Numbered from the stretch's first letter, positions 34,293-45,226 are shown. The stretch is DNA of 64,000 nucleotides from Paraphoma chrysanthemicola (GCA_020744225.1 JAGMWG010000007.1:248001-312000), one strand, 5' to 3'. Translations and numbers: made by a program. The notes: generated by a model from the sequence alone, not told the origin.

Positions 34293-34657
34293 TGCTCCTA
34301 TTGCTGTAGTCCGAGTCGCGACGCAGTCATAGGATGCGGCGGTGAACTACTCGAAGAGCGCAGTCGATCGCGTCGATTGGGACACGGTACAAGACTATTC
34401 CAGGAGTGCCCTCGAACGCGTGTCGACCATGGGTAGCAAGTCGAAGGACAAGATTCAGAAGAAGGTCGAGAAGGTGGAGTAAACCCGTCCTAATCATGGA
34501 AGACATGGAGGTGTTCGGCATAGATGCGATCCTTCGGCTTCCAGGCGGTTTCGTTGCGGTGTCCTTGAATTATCGTTCTTCCTTACGACATCCACTCCTG
34601 TACATAGGATACGACCGGTGTTGAGAATACAACTATCCTAATCTTGATCGTCATGTT

Positions 34658-35053
34658 TCATCCAGCGTGTATCCCACCAGTCCAAACCCCCCACCACACC
34701 CCCTCCCACACCATGACGATTCCCCAAAAAACTACCTGGAACCTCATCTTCCTCGTCTTATGTTGAAAATAATGCATGCCCACCAACGCGCCAGGCCACC
34801 CCCCAACCAACGCAAGCATATGCAACGTCGCCTCTTTGACCCGCCACTCCATATTCCGCGCTTGTATCTTATCGTACCCGTAGTACAAGAACGTGACTCC
34901 GCTAGCGATACACGTCCATGCGATGGGCAGGACTGAGTGCGTGCTGGAGTACAGGCGGATCATACTGCACGTCGGTAGGACGAGCGAGAAGATGCCAGCG
35001 ATAGTGGCGGGGGTGAAGGGACGGTAGCGCGGACGGGCACGGTTTGGAGGCAT
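34658..35053 (-). CDS. DUF1294 membrane protein
   Basis: Intronless, 131 aa, four hydrophobic segments. DUF1294 signatures are clear: YYGYDKIQARNMEWRVKEAT, then LHMLALVGGWPGALVGMHYF and QHKTRKMRFQVVFWGIV. The family is widespread in bacteria and fungi as a small inner-membrane or organelle membrane protein of unknown role, sometimes fused to a cold-shock domain in bacteria, which is absent here. The start MPPNRARPRYRPFTPATIAG is basic and cytosolic-looking. The gene converges with the small membrane-protein gene upstream. Confidence 0.9.
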   Translation of the reverse strand: MPPNRARPRYRPFTPATIAGIFSLVLPTCSMIRLYSSTHSVLPIAWTCIASGVTFLYYGYDKIQARNMEWRVKEATLHMLALVGGWPGALVGMHYFQHKTRKMRFQVVFWGIVMVWEGVWWGVWTGGIHAG

Positions 35054-35751
35054 GGCTGGTGAATTAGGTATTCACGGAGGTGGAAAATGCATCGTGGTGG
35101 TAGAGAGGAGCGGGAGGAGGGAAATGGATGGTGCTTCGAGGGCCCTGTCGATCTCCCGCGGAGGCTGCGCGCTTGTTCCAACAAGGCCTAGTTCACCTTC
35201 AGCTCAACCACTGTCGGAGAGTCTCTCGTTTTCCTTGGTCAGATAAAGGGCTAAATCTATGCCTGATCTTGAAGCTCGAAAGACTTGGTGTGAACGGCAT
35301 CCGGGTCTCCATGCCGGAATAATCCAAATGAGACACTGATCATCATCTCCTCACGTCATGGCTGCTTCCAAGGTCTTGGACCTGGGAACGGGCTGGATAT
35401 CTTGGTTGCAATATCGAGAGTCCAGACACGGGTCGCCGGCCTTGATGTGCTCGGCTTGAATTCCAAAGAACAAGATCACCATGTAAACTTTTGGTCATAC
35501 GAGCATTTTATCAAGGCAGAAGTAGTATTCATGATTCATGGTTCGATAGCTAGAATGCCCCGGAGATCATCTATTTTATCAAGAAGATACACTGGTCTAT
35601 TTATAAACGTCGTTACTTCGGTCTCGTGTGCATTCGCCATGGCGAGAGTCGCTAATGCAAGGAAATCGCTCTGCGGATGTGTCCGCTAGTGTACAGTCTA
35701 GTAAAAGTCGCTGTCGAACGAGTTGACTCGTCGAAGCCAGGGTCGCGCTCT
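35054..35751. other. Intergenic, 700 bp, nothing recognised
   Basis: The 5' flank of the DUF1294 gene and the 3' flank of PAL1. Only short frames of up to 95 codons without motifs. Confidence 0.5.
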
Positions 35752-37160
35752 CTACGCCTCGACCTCCTGCTTGCGGCGACGAATGCTGCCAAATCGCTTC
35801 TTCAGGGTAGATCCCATGCTCTTCCCAGTAGTGTTGCTGCGGCCGATTCCAGACGCCTCAGCACCGAGCGTCTCCGGAGGAGCGAGTCCAGGAGCATCTG
35901 TATGCCCGACACTCTTGCTGTGGTGACGGCGGGAGGTCATCTCAGTGCCCGTATCTCCGAGCCTCTTGTGGTCTTTCAGAGCCTTCTCGATGCTGTAGGA
36001 CGGTTCACCTTTGCCCTTCAAGTCATCTGGGTGGTACACCTGCACATGTTAGTGACAACTATGAGGGGCAGTTTGACATATGCGTACCTGTCCTGGCCAT
36101 CGCCTATAGTCGCCTCCAGGCTCACGCTGAAGATCGGCTCCCTCCTCGTAGTTGAGAACCCTACCAAAGCGATCTGGCATCCCAGGCGGGATGTTGGCAA
36201 CTCCCTCTAGTGGGCGATGCTTTGTTACAGCGTCGATGATGTTCTCACGAGGAGTCGCTCTCAGTGCCTCCTCGTTTGTCTCACGAACCGCCTCGATTGG
36301 AGGATGCTTGACGTGCTTGTTGTTGCGGGCAAAACTAGCGGCGTCGTATGGTCCCTCGTGGTGGTAGCGAGCAAAGCCGGCTCCATCGAGTCGGTCAATG
36401 ACGTCGGCGCCTTGAAAGTTCTTCTTCCTAAGATGGGGAGCACGGTGAGCAGTCTTTTCGTCTTTACGAACGGCATCAAGCGGCCTGTGCGACAAGTCGC
36501 CCGGGTATCGCTCCCTAAGCGATCCGCTACGTGCATGTCTACCGGTCTTGGCCGACACTGGTGCTGAGTCGCTCGATCGTCGTGGGCGGCTTTCGTTCAG
36601 TGATCCGAACGCCTGCGAACGGTGGCTCGAGTGCGCCGAGTGTGTCGAAAAATGCTCACGGCGTGGGCTGGCAGAGTTCGGAGGGGAGGGATAATCATGC
36701 CTCCTTCTGCTGGACGTGGATGATCCATTCTGATCGACAAAGGGATTCTTCGACTCAGACGAGGCTCTCGAACGGCGATATGGGTTCGTCTGAACTGAGC
36801 TACCTGTATGTTGCGGATGAACGTGGACTGTTGGTTGGGCTTTTGCGATCTCAGCGGCTCCAGGCGGTGTAATTGGTTGTTGGGGGCCAAATGTCGAGCG
36901 AAAGTGTGTGTTCAATCCAGTCTCGTCACTCGGATCCGGCTCGATCAACGGATCAATCAGTGCATGTTGTGCCTGGGAAAGTTAACCAACAGGCTCGGAC
37001 GTCGCGGATTATTCGAATATGAGAGGCCAAAGAAAGATGTGCAGCATCCAATGAATTTGAGAATGTCTTTTAGACAATGCGCAATAGCGGCACAGTGTTT
37101 CAGAAGTACAGAGCCTCACGGCTAGGGCGTGTGACAAGAATGATAACTTACCCGCTCCAT
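35752..37160 (-). CDS. PAL1: Pal1 family cell-morphology protein
   Basis: Endocytosis and cell-shape protein that in yeasts marks growing tips and cortical patches. Exons 37160-37152 (only three codons, MER), 36972-36088 and 36039-35752; 393 aa. Residues 1-150 are Ser/Arg/Pro-rich and disordered. The conserved Pal1 domain follows: RPLDAVRKDEKTAHRAPHLR, DVIDRLDGAGFARYHHEGPY, ENIIDAVTKHRPLEGVANIP, GRVLNYEEGADLQREPGGDY, then, after the last intron, VYHPDDLKGKGEPSYSIEKA. The C-terminus is basic (KKRFGSIRRRKQEVEA). Adding the 9-nt exon supplies MERAQHALIDPLIEPDPSDE, which suits the family start better than the internal Met of MIEPDP. The gene is divergent from USB1 over 336 bp. Confidence 0.92.
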
Positions 37161-37496
37161 GTCGCTCGTGTTACTGTAGGTAGCGATCTAAAATCTGAAA
37201 CTCGACAAGATGGACTTGGACTCAATACAAAAGTCACAAACGTGTATGTGAAGAGTGGCAGGTGGTGTGAGATGCAAAAGAGCAGGTGACAGCGGACCGG
37301 CTTATCAAGGCCTGACTTGGCAGCCAGGCACGACGCGTCTGCACACATGTCATCGCTGCTTTCGAGCCCTGCAGATGGAAGAAGCTGACATCATAGGCCC
37401 GCCGGAAGCGCTAGGCTTAGAGTGGAGCCCTAGCTTGGCTCCCAACGCCGTCCGCATCCAGAAGTCATAGCTCCGATCGCAACACCATCAGCCAAA
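37161..37496. promoter_or_regulatory. Divergent promoter region of PAL1 and USB1
   Basis: 336 bp between start codons with no coding frame of note and no clear TATA. Shared promoter function inferred from position. Confidence 0.5.
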
Positions 37497-38547
37497 ATGC
37501 CCCTGGTCGAATATCCCGACTCTGAGTCCGACGAGGCTGGTCAAAGCGATGCTAAAACTGCACAGCCTGAGCAGGCCGCGTTGAAGGGTGTTGTGAAGCG
37601 CAGGCGCAGCCAGTCCGCCCAGACCGACCTGCCACCCCTGCCCTCAGCATTCTTCAATTACTACTCGACCAACGCACGCGTCGGCACAAGCGACAACCCA
37701 AGCCTGCATGGTGGTCGCAAGCGGACGATTCCTCATGTTGAGGGGATGTGGCCAAGCCACGTTTACCTGGAGTGTAAGGATGGGCCCGTGGGGATTCGTA
37801 CCAAGTGGCTTAGCAAACTAACGTATGTGAGGGATTCCTTCACAGGCCGAGTTCAATAGCTTGCACAAGTTAATTCAGCACGTCCGAGACGCGATAAACC
37901 AAAACAACAACACGCGTTCAAAGAAGCTTGTCGTGCCAAAGATTGTGCCATCTCTTGAATCAGAATTGGGCGCGCCTTTGCCTCTGCATGTGTCGCTCTC
38001 ACGGACGCTGCAAATTCAGACTGAGGACAGAGACCATTTTCTGGACACTCTGAAGTCCTCTTTACGGAAAGCTGCAGTCAGCGCGTTTCCTATTACCTTT
38101 GCTGGGCTGAAATGGGTGCCAAACTTTCAACGCAACAGGTGGTTCTTGGTTCTTGGCATCGAGAGGTCTGCTCCGAATGAGCTCAATAGGCTCCTTGATG
38201 CTTGCAATGAGACTGCGAAGAGGTGCGGCCATCCAAGCTTGTACATTGGCGGTCCGGGAGACGGGCCCATGGAGTCCGAAACTGAAGACGAGGCCAGGAA
38301 GAGGAGGAAGACAGAAGTCCCAGAGGCTATTGACCGCTCAGATCGATTCCATGTTAGCATAGCGTGGAACCTCGAGGAGCCAGATGAGGACTGGATTTCT
38401 CTTGTCAAAGCGATAAAAGTTGACGAGTGTATCGGCCTGCCAGAAGCTGCGTTCGACGCTGTCAAGGCAAAGGTGGGTAATGCCGTTCACGACATCAACC
38501 TCAACACTAGAAATGCCACCCTGGTCGTTGCGAAAGGGACGAATTGA
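37497..38547 (+). CDS. USB1: U6 snRNA 3'-5' exonuclease/phosphodiesterase Usb1
   Basis: Nuclear 2H-phosphodiesterase that trims the U6 snRNA 3' oligo(U) tail. Exons 37497-37773 and 37832-38547, 58-nt intron, 330 aa. Both catalytic HxS motifs are present: LHVSLSRT (His145, Ser147) and FHVSIAWNLEE (His266, Ser268). The conserved strand WVPNFQRNRWFLVLGIE lies between. A GTAAGG donor with an acceptor at 37830-37831 gives VYLEWIPSQAEFNSLHKLIQ, matching the family; the later CAG at 37843-37845 would break phase. The N-terminus is acidic then basic (VVKRRRSQS), a likely nuclear-localisation signal. There is a charged insert (ESETEDEARKRRKTEVPE) before the second motif. Confidence 0.93.
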
Positions 38548-38602
38548 TGATATGCATCGCTCTGGCATAGAGATTCTTTCGCACCTGCAGCATTCGTCTC
38601 GT

Positions 38603-40068
38603 TCAAGTCGTGGCTAGAAGGTCGAGCATCGACTCTAAACCTCGTGCTTCGGCATACGCAACACAATCAGCTAGTGCACCCGCACTACCACTTCTAAGAA
38701 CAGTTTGAAACATGAGTTCGTCTTCATGCTCTATCGCATACGCAAGTAAGCGCTGTTCATCTGGGATGTTTGCACCATGGTCGAGCAGGGTCTGCAGAAT
38801 GTTTCTGTAACCTTTCGCGGCTGCTTTGGCGGCCGCCTCACCAACCTCTGCTCCATGACTGAGAAGGACTTTAACGATGTGAGTATGTCCATGATGCGCT
38901 GCAGTTTCTAGAGCCGGTGCAGACACATCGGCGCGCCATTTTAAGAGAAGTTCGACGACTCTCAGGTGACCGTGTATGCAAGCCTTGATGAGTGGTCGGG
39001 TTTCGGATGCGACATTTGCTCTGCATTGCCCGTTTACCGAAGCTCCCAGCTCGAGATAAATAGATGCCATTTCTTGCCACCCTCTTGAGGCACAGTGATG
39101 CAGAAAGATAGTCCATTGCTCAGGCCCAAAGTGTCGGTCGATACAGTGAAGGCCACGTTTTTCCATGAGAAAATCGAAAACTTCCTTACTTGGGGTGTGC
39201 ATAGTTGCTAACCATTCCTTGTTCTCTCTGGCGTAGTAGAGCTCTTTCGGGCGATCTCTTCTACGACGTGTTCTCGGCCGGGAGAAGTGCCATGGATATT
39301 CGATAGTGTTGAAATTGAAAGTAAACCGTGCGGCATCCATGCGCCCAGCTTCGACGGTGCCGGCAAACACATATAACCGTGGCTTCTGCTGCGAAGTCTG
39401 GTCTTTCCATGGGTGCGTCATCATTGCTGTGAGAAGAGATTGATCCCCGTAACGCTCTGCGTATGTTCGCGTGTAGCCAAAGTAAAAGCTCTTGACGTTT
39501 GGTTGACATTCATGGGCCAACCATGCTTCGATGACAGGCGTTGTGTTCGTCATTACTGCAGCCACGTACATGTGTGTCTCTAAGTAGGCAGTATCATGGC
39601 CCAAATCTTGTCGCCAGAGCCGAGCTACATGTGGGCCATGTTCTTCTATCACGAAAGGGCATAGCTCTCTGACAAACGTCTCCGTGTCTCGTCCGTTGGT
39701 GTCCGCGCGAGAGAGGTACTCAGCCACTGTACGGATCCAGGCAAATGCGGTATCAAATCCCGCGGGCTCAGTAACAACGCATCGTTCCAAGTATGCTAAG
39801 ATGTACGGAGGAATTGATGTTGTAGTTTTGTTCGGATCTGATGCGAAGTAGTTATCAAGAAGCCGATATGCGAAGATCGACTCCACTACTTCCTGTGCAA
39901 AGATTTCTGGACGTCTCAGACTCGTAATTGCAGTTAGAAACTCACTGGGGAGAGGTTGAACTTACTGTTAACAAGTCTCAGTCTAAAACCGCGCCGCAGA
40001 CCTCGGGATTGAATGGATCTGAAGAGGATCTCTCGGAGCAGCTCCAAAGGTAGATCGAGGATGTGCAT
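38603..40068 (-). CDS. Ankyrin-repeat protein with fungal F-box-like N-terminus
   Basis: Exons 40068-39966 and 39906-38603, 59-nt intron, 468 aa. Exon 1 gives MHILDLPLELLREILFRSIQ, an F-box-like start, joined to LVNKIFAQEVVESIFAYRLL after splicing. Residues about 300-450 hold ankyrin repeats: RPLIKACIHGHLRVVELLLK, APALETAAHHGHTHIVKVLL, AAAKAAAKGYRNILQTLLDH and a degenerate last copy. Family members are expanded in filamentous ascomycetes; the likely role is substrate binding for ubiquitin ligases or scaffolding (inference). The gene converges with USB1 (55 bp between stops). Not linked to any neighbour by function. Confidence 0.87.
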
Positions 40069-40745
40069 AGTCGACAGCGTGCTTTCATCCAGTATTCGAC
40101 ATACGCATATAGCTGAGACAAAGGTGAAGAGAACCTGATGCTGTGGAATCCAGACAGTGAATTTCTTCCAAAGTAATGCGGCACAGCCTGGCAGCCTCGT
40201 AGTGGACCAGGACTAGTTTCCACGCTAGCCTTGTTTAAAGTCAAGCATGCGTTCGTAGAGGCAACTCAAATCTGAGCAACTTTAGATCACACTTGTGTGA
40301 TCTTACGAGTCCTCCAAATACCACGCGCCAGATTGCGCGGCTTTGGACTGGAATCTGCAGGAGACCATGTTGGATAGTCAGCGTGATTGATGCGCCCAAT
40401 GAAGGTCGGCCTGATGTGCGCGACCGGGGATAGCGAACGAAACGCACCAATAGTGGTTCGTGCTTCTCGGGCCCGACGGGTGACATGAGGACCCGAAAGA
40501 CCATCCTACGCTTCCGAGAACGTGATATGAACCTCTAGGCATCCGACGTGAATGAAGTACATATTGGAGGGTCTATAAACACACATCTCACCAGGACTTC
40601 TGATATCTTCTCCAGTAATCGCCAGACTTGTTAGATTTAGAACCCCACCAACACCTCTCGTCAGTCAGCCGTCGCGAACAATCCACTCAGTACATCAGCA
40701 TAGTACACATTCAGCCTCACGGCACCTACTGCCAAAGCAGCCATC
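40069..40745. promoter_or_regulatory. Divergent intergenic region with TATA box for the FAD monooxygenase
   Basis: TATAAA at 40574-40579 lies 167 bp upstream of the ATG at 40746, suggesting an inducible gene. The other side is the 5' flank of the ankyrin gene. No coding frame above 88 codons. Confidence 0.5.
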
Positions 40746-41939
40746 ATGTCTCCTTCGGCACAATTCAATATCGCCATTATTGGTGCTGGTCCAGTGTCCC
40801 TGACGCTAGCCAATATCCTTCAGAATAACGACATCCCATTCACAATCTTCGAGGCCGCAGACGAATTCCGATCATCTGGCGGGACACTTGATCTCCACCC
40901 GGAATCTGGTCAGGCTGCTCTCAAGGAAGCAGGCCTGTGGGACGCCTTCGTTGCGAATTCGAGACCCGAAGCAGACTGCGACAAAGTTGTCGCTCTTGAC
41001 GGAGAAGTATTGTGGGATGAGAACCAACTGGAGAAACCAGAGCAAAGCGAAGAGGAAAAGTTTTCCGGACGTCCAGAAGTTGATCGTAGGCTGTTGATGA
41101 AAATTCTCTTTGAGAATCTAAACGCTGAGAATGTGGTATTTGGCAAGAAGCTTGATCTTGTTGATCCTACCCAAGCCAATGAAGCCAGGTTCGATCTGCA
41201 CTTCGCGGACGGGACGCAGGAACCCGGCTTCGATCTCGTAGTTGGAGGCGAGGGCGCTTGGTCGAAGGTGCGGGGCCTTCTTACTTATGTCAAACCACAC
41301 TATTCGGGCATCTCCATGGTCGAAGTCAATTGTACCAATGTGAGCCAAAACCCATGGCTCGTTGACTACGTCGGCATAGGCTCGATGTTCTCATTTGGTG
41401 AAGACCGAGCGGTCATCGCGCAACGACAAGGCGACGGCAGTCTACGCACATATGGGGGGCTTAGAGCACCCGAAGACTTTCTGGAGACGTGTGGCATCGA
41501 CTGGAGTCAACGAAACACTGCACGGAACGAGTTCGTCGAAAGATACTTTTCGCATATTGGCGACGATCTGAAGCGTTTGATACTAGAATGCAAAGACGAC
41601 TTGACGGTGCGCACACTGTTCGAACTACCCATTGGCTTCACCTGGCCGCATCGCCCAGGCGTCACTTTAATCGGTGATGCAGCTCACCTGATGACGCCAT
41701 TTGCAGGCGTGGGCGTCAACGTGGGCATGACGGACGCTCTAGTTCTCGGGAAGGAGATTGTCGCTGCGGTGCATGGAAGGAAGAGCCTAGATGAAGCGCT
41801 ACTGGCTTATGAGACGGAGATGTTCCCGCGAGCGAAGAAGTACATGCAGAAAACTGAGAAAGGAAAGCAGGGTCATTTCAGTGCTGATGGTTCAAAACAT
41901 TTTGCGGATATGCTGAGGGCGCACCGACAGCCTGCTTGA
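40746..41939 (+). CDS. FAD-dependent monooxygenase (PHBH fold, TetX-like)
   Basis: Intronless, 397 aa, no signal peptide. FAD motifs in order: N-terminal IIGAGPVSLTLA (13-18, third Gly replaced by Ser), an acidic end of strand 2 at FEAADE, a GRPEVDRRLLMKIL Arg segment, the DG-type motif VVGGEGAWSKVR (167-176, Glu169 where Asp is usual) and GDAAHLMTPFAGVGVNVGMT (310-329). It should hydroxylate a small aromatic or related compound using NAD(P)H; the TetX-like branch in fungi is mostly of unknown substrate. There are no biosynthetic partners nearby, so a stand-alone detoxification or catabolic role is more likely than a secondary-metabolite cluster (inference). Lack of introns is common in this family. 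Confidence 0.92.
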   Translation: MSPSAQFNIAIIGAGPVSLTLANILQNNDIPFTIFEAADEFRSSGGTLDLHPESGQAALKEAGLWDAFVANSRPEADCDKVVALDGEVLWDENQLEKPEQSEEEKFSGRPEVDRRLLMKILFENLNAENVVFGKKLDLVDPTQANEARFDLHFADGTQEPGFDLVVGGEGAWSKVRGLLTYVKPHYSGISMVEVNCTNVSQNPWLVDYVGIGSMFSFGEDRAVIAQRQGDGSLRTYGGLRAPEDFLETCGIDWSQRNTARNEFVERYFSHIGDDLKRLILECKDDLTVRTLFELPIGFTWPHRPGVTLIGDAAHLMTPFAGVGVNVGMTDALVLGKEIVAAVHGRKSLDEALLAYETEMFPRAKKYMQKTEKGKQGHFSADGSKHFADMLRAHRQPA

Positions 41940-42213
41940 ACGCAGGTGTTTGTGGCGATAGCGGGTAAGTAGGTAATGTAACGTACGGTCGGTGTAGGAT
42001 GCTGCTCATAGAGATATGATACTCTTCTTAATTCAGCCGAAGCAGCAGTACTCATTTCGTCTAATCTTAGCATGGATGTTCAACTTTTATCCTTACATAC
42101 TTCGTGGTTGGGATCACCGAAAACATGCATGAAGTGCACGTGAGACACTCACCAATTGGATCTCGCAGGTATTACCATCCGATGGCTTCACTGAAGATGG
42201 TAGTGGTAAATTC

Positions 42214-42816
42214 CTAAATATAGGCGCCATCTAGAAGCATATCGACTGAGGCGGTTTTGGTGTAGTCGAGCGACTCGCTGGTCAAGTAAGCGAGACCGTC
42301 CGACGAGTCGCAGCGAATGATAGAGAATAGAGGTGGAAATGAGTACACAATTGGTGACAACTTCTCTATACGAGCTCTTAACTGACTGGTCGTCCCTTCG
42401 CTTCTGCTCTCCGGGCGCTCAGAGGTGACAGTCCGGTGCGTACTAACGACGCATACTGATTGGCTGCCGTCGACAAAGTTCAGCTGGACAGCAGCCACAC
42501 CACGGTACAAAACCATCGTCGTGTGACCTCTTCTCAGCCCTGCGCGGCAACGACATTCTGTTGTTGGACGGCGAGATGACCACGGCTTCGCCAACCCGTA
42601 CTTGCCATCACCCAAGGGCTTGCTTGCTGGGCACCTTGAATCCTTTCGGCTCATCGCCCGAGCCAACACCGCCCGGTCAATTACGATAAGATTGCCTTCC
42701 TCGTCGCACAACACGCCGTCCCACGCGCTATCCTCGTGGCTCGAATGAGTGTGCGATGGTGTTGATGTTTGCTTCGGCTGTGTAGCCTTCATCCAAGTGC
42801 CGGAGCGTTGCGCCAT
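42214..42816 (-). CDS. Uncertain 200-aa hypothetical ORF
   Basis: Single open frame from ATG to TAG, 200 aa, in otherwise empty DNA. The text is moderately protein-like (EDSAWDGVLCDEEGNLIVID; GLAYLTSESLDYTKTASVDM) but has no motif, signal peptide or membrane helix that I recognise. A frame this long by chance is unlikely for one spot but not for a 64-kb window. No introns need to be assumed. It may be an orphan gene or spurious. Confidence 0.35.
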   Translation of the reverse strand: MAQRSGTWMKATQPKQTSTPSHTHSSHEDSAWDGVLCDEEGNLIVIDRAVLARAMSRKDSRCPASKPLGDGKYGLAKPWSSRRPTTECRCRAGLRRGHTTMVLYRGVAAVQLNFVDGSQSVCVVSTHRTVTSERPESRSEGTTSQLRARIEKLSPIVYSFPPLFSIIRCDSSDGLAYLTSESLDYTKTASVDMLLDGAYI

Positions 42817-43695
42817 TAGTCGTCGGAGAGTTTAATGACGCTTTTCTCCCACGGCAACAACACGCTCTTGAGTCGTGAAAAGATGTGCACGCGCCAACCA
42901 ACCATGCATCCCTGTAACAATAGTTCCAAGAGATCTACTGGCCAATAGTCGCGGTGCCGGACTAGGAAGCGATGCGCATGGCCCTTGTCTGAGCCGCTCT
43001 GTACCTGCATATAGCGACGCAGTGGCCCATGGTTCCGCCTCGTTCGAGCTGCACAAGATTAGCCGTTGGCGCGCGAGGCGAGATGGGCCCAACTGCTGAT
43101 GGGAGTCCTTTTGATGAAGCGCGGGAGCTATTTGGTGGGACGCTGATATGAGCAACACGAGCGAAGCGGAAATTTGCAGCCACAGTCGTCGAGATGACTA
43201 GAGCAGAGCGCAGTCATTTCATAGGATTACGCCGAACCCATGATGTGCAATCGCCAGGGACTCGGCGCAACGACGGTGCCTGTGACGTTACTGTGCGTGT
43301 TGTGCTTGTTTAGCCCCTGATAGCCAGAATTAAACGGCTAACGCAAGTGGGTACGCCTCACCCGAAGTGGTTGAACCTCGAGCGACTTTCCCCAGAGTCT
43401 CATTTCCACAACACGACCGCATTGCGCGCAGCGTGACCCCATGTGGCCTCTCATCCAGCAGCCTTGCCCATTTCGTACTACAACGCCCATGCTAATCTCA
43501 TGGACCCCTTTCCTATCGCCGGCGTGCCGGGGCACGAGCGCTGCAATCAATGGGCCGTGGCCTGTGGATCAAAACCATCGAGTCCCCCGGCGCGGTGGCT
43601 GCTCTCTTTTCCTGCTACGCAAGGCTCACTGTTACGCATCGACAGCCTCGTTGACAAGTCAACCCTCTGGCCTTTGTGCCGTTACACTCGTTTAC

Positions 43696-43702
43696 ATATA
43701 TA
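43696..43702 (+). promoter_or_regulatory. TATA-like element of the GH17 gene
   Basis: ATATATA within TTTACATATATACTTAATAT, about 73 bp upstream of the ATG at 43775, preceded by G+C-rich DNA. A strong core promoter fits an abundant cell-wall protein. Confidence 0.5.
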
Positions 43703-43774
43703 CTTAATATCACCGCTTCACTCATTCAGCGGACTACCGAAAACGCCAGCTGTGAGCAATAAACAAACGCCAAG

Positions 43775-45226
43775 ATGAAGACATCAATTATTGCTGCGTC
43801 GGTGGCGCTCGTTGGAACGGTCGCTGCTGTGGAGCACAAGGCCCATGCTGGATTCCACCTTCGCCGTGGAGACTACAAGAAGAACGATGTTTGCACGGTC
43901 TACACCACCGTCTACGTGACAGCCCGTATGTGATTTTCAATCTTATGATGAAGAAGAGGAGGAGGAGAAAGATTACGGTCCCATCGATAACAAATCTTGG
44001 TATCGCAACCACGCACTGAAACTGACCATCGTTCAGTGCCATCCATTGTTCCTAACAGCACCTATGTCGCTCCTAAGTCGTCGACTCCCTGCCCCGACGA
44101 GCACAAGACTCCCGTGTACACACCCATCAAGCCTTCTTCGGTGTACATTAAGCCTTCCGTCGTCTATGTGAAGCCTTCACCTCCCCCGGTCCCGGCCTCC
44201 AGCAAGCCCGCTGAGGTCTATCCTCCGACGCCACCCAAGGAGTCGTCCAAGGCGGTCCCCGTCTACACTCCTGCCCCAGCCCCCTCGAAGCCAGCGGTGC
44301 CCTCGAAGCCAGTCGAGAGCCCCAAGCCCGCTCCCAGCAGCTCCAAGGCTGCTGACAAGCCCAAGCCATCCGGTGGCTACAGCTCCGGCGGCCGCATCGT
44401 GACCAACGGCAACAAGTGGTCCATCACCTACACTCCCTATGCCACCAGCGGACAGTGCAAGACCGCCGACGAGATCAAGTCCGATATCAAGAAGATCTCC
44501 GAGATGGGCTTCACCACCATCCGTTCCTACAGCACCGACTGCGGCGTTTTCACCTACGTCGTCCCCGAGTGCCAGAAGTACGGCCTCAAGGTCATCTACG
44601 GCATCTTCCTCGAGGGTGGCGGCTCCGGTGGCAAGGGTCCCTTCTCCGACTACGCCAACGCACAGCTCAAGGACATCACCTCCAACGCGCCCAAGGACAG
44701 CGTCGCCATGGTCATTGTCGGCAACGAGTGCATCTTCAACGGCAACTGCGTGCCCAGCGAACTCGCCTCGTACATTGACTACGTCCGCAAGGACCTCCAG
44801 GCCTGCGGCTTCCCGTCCGACATTGCCGTGACCACCACCGAGCCCGTCGGCACCTGGGAAGAGAAGGGCGCCGTGCTGTGCGACCACATCGACGTCTTCG
44901 CCGTCCAAGTGCACCCGTACTTCACATCCTCCGTGTCCGCCGAGCAGGCCGGTGACTTTGCCGCACAGCAGTTCGAGCAGGCCGCCAAGGTGTGCCCCGG
45001 CGCTGCTGCCAAGGGCAAGTACATCACCGAGATTGGCTGGCCTGCACAAGGCCAGGCCAACGGCGCTGCTGTTGCGAGCCCCGAGAACCAGAAGATTGCC
45101 ATCAAGAAGATCCAGGACAAGGTCGGCGCTGAGGCCTGCTTGTTCTCGTTCCAGAACGATGGCTGGAAGGACCCGGGCGCGCTCGGTGTAGAGCAGTACT
45201 TTGGCTGCGCGGATGCTCTGTACTAA
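43775..45226 (+). CDS. GH17 cell-wall glucan endo-1,3-beta-glucosidase / glucanosyltransferase-like
   Basis: Exons 43775-43925 and 44037-45226, 111-nt intron, 446 aa. Signal peptide MKTSIIAASVALVGTVAA, then a possible Kex2-like site near HLRRGD. Residues 50-175 are a Pro/Ser/Lys/Tyr-rich repeat linker (SVYIKPSVVYVKPS; SKPAVPSKPVESPKP) suited to O-glycosylation and wall anchoring. The catalytic barrel starts near KWSITYTPYATSGQCKTADE. General acid/base Glu281 lies in VIVGNECIF and nucleophile Glu382 in YITEIGWPAQG, both classic for GH17. It belongs to the soluble cell-wall/EglC-like group that remodels beta-1,3-glucan. No GPI signal is seen: the protein ends at CADALY. The long antisense frame over exon 2 is a codon-bias shadow. 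Confidence 0.94.

Larger units (their letters stand above)
41940..43774. other. Intergenic, 1.8 kb, with one uncertain ORF and the GH17 promoter
   Basis: Apart from the 200-codon minus frame at 42214-42816 there is no coding evidence. Several overlapping minus frames at 42,816-43,183 have no recognised motif. The 3' part holds the GH17 promoter. Confidence 0.5.

Noticed and set aside
40746..45226. Secondary-metabolite cluster around the FAD monooxygenase
   Set aside because: No polyketide synthase, peptide synthetase, terpene cyclase, transporter or pathway regulator within the window; the neighbours are an ankyrin protein and a cell-wall glucanase.
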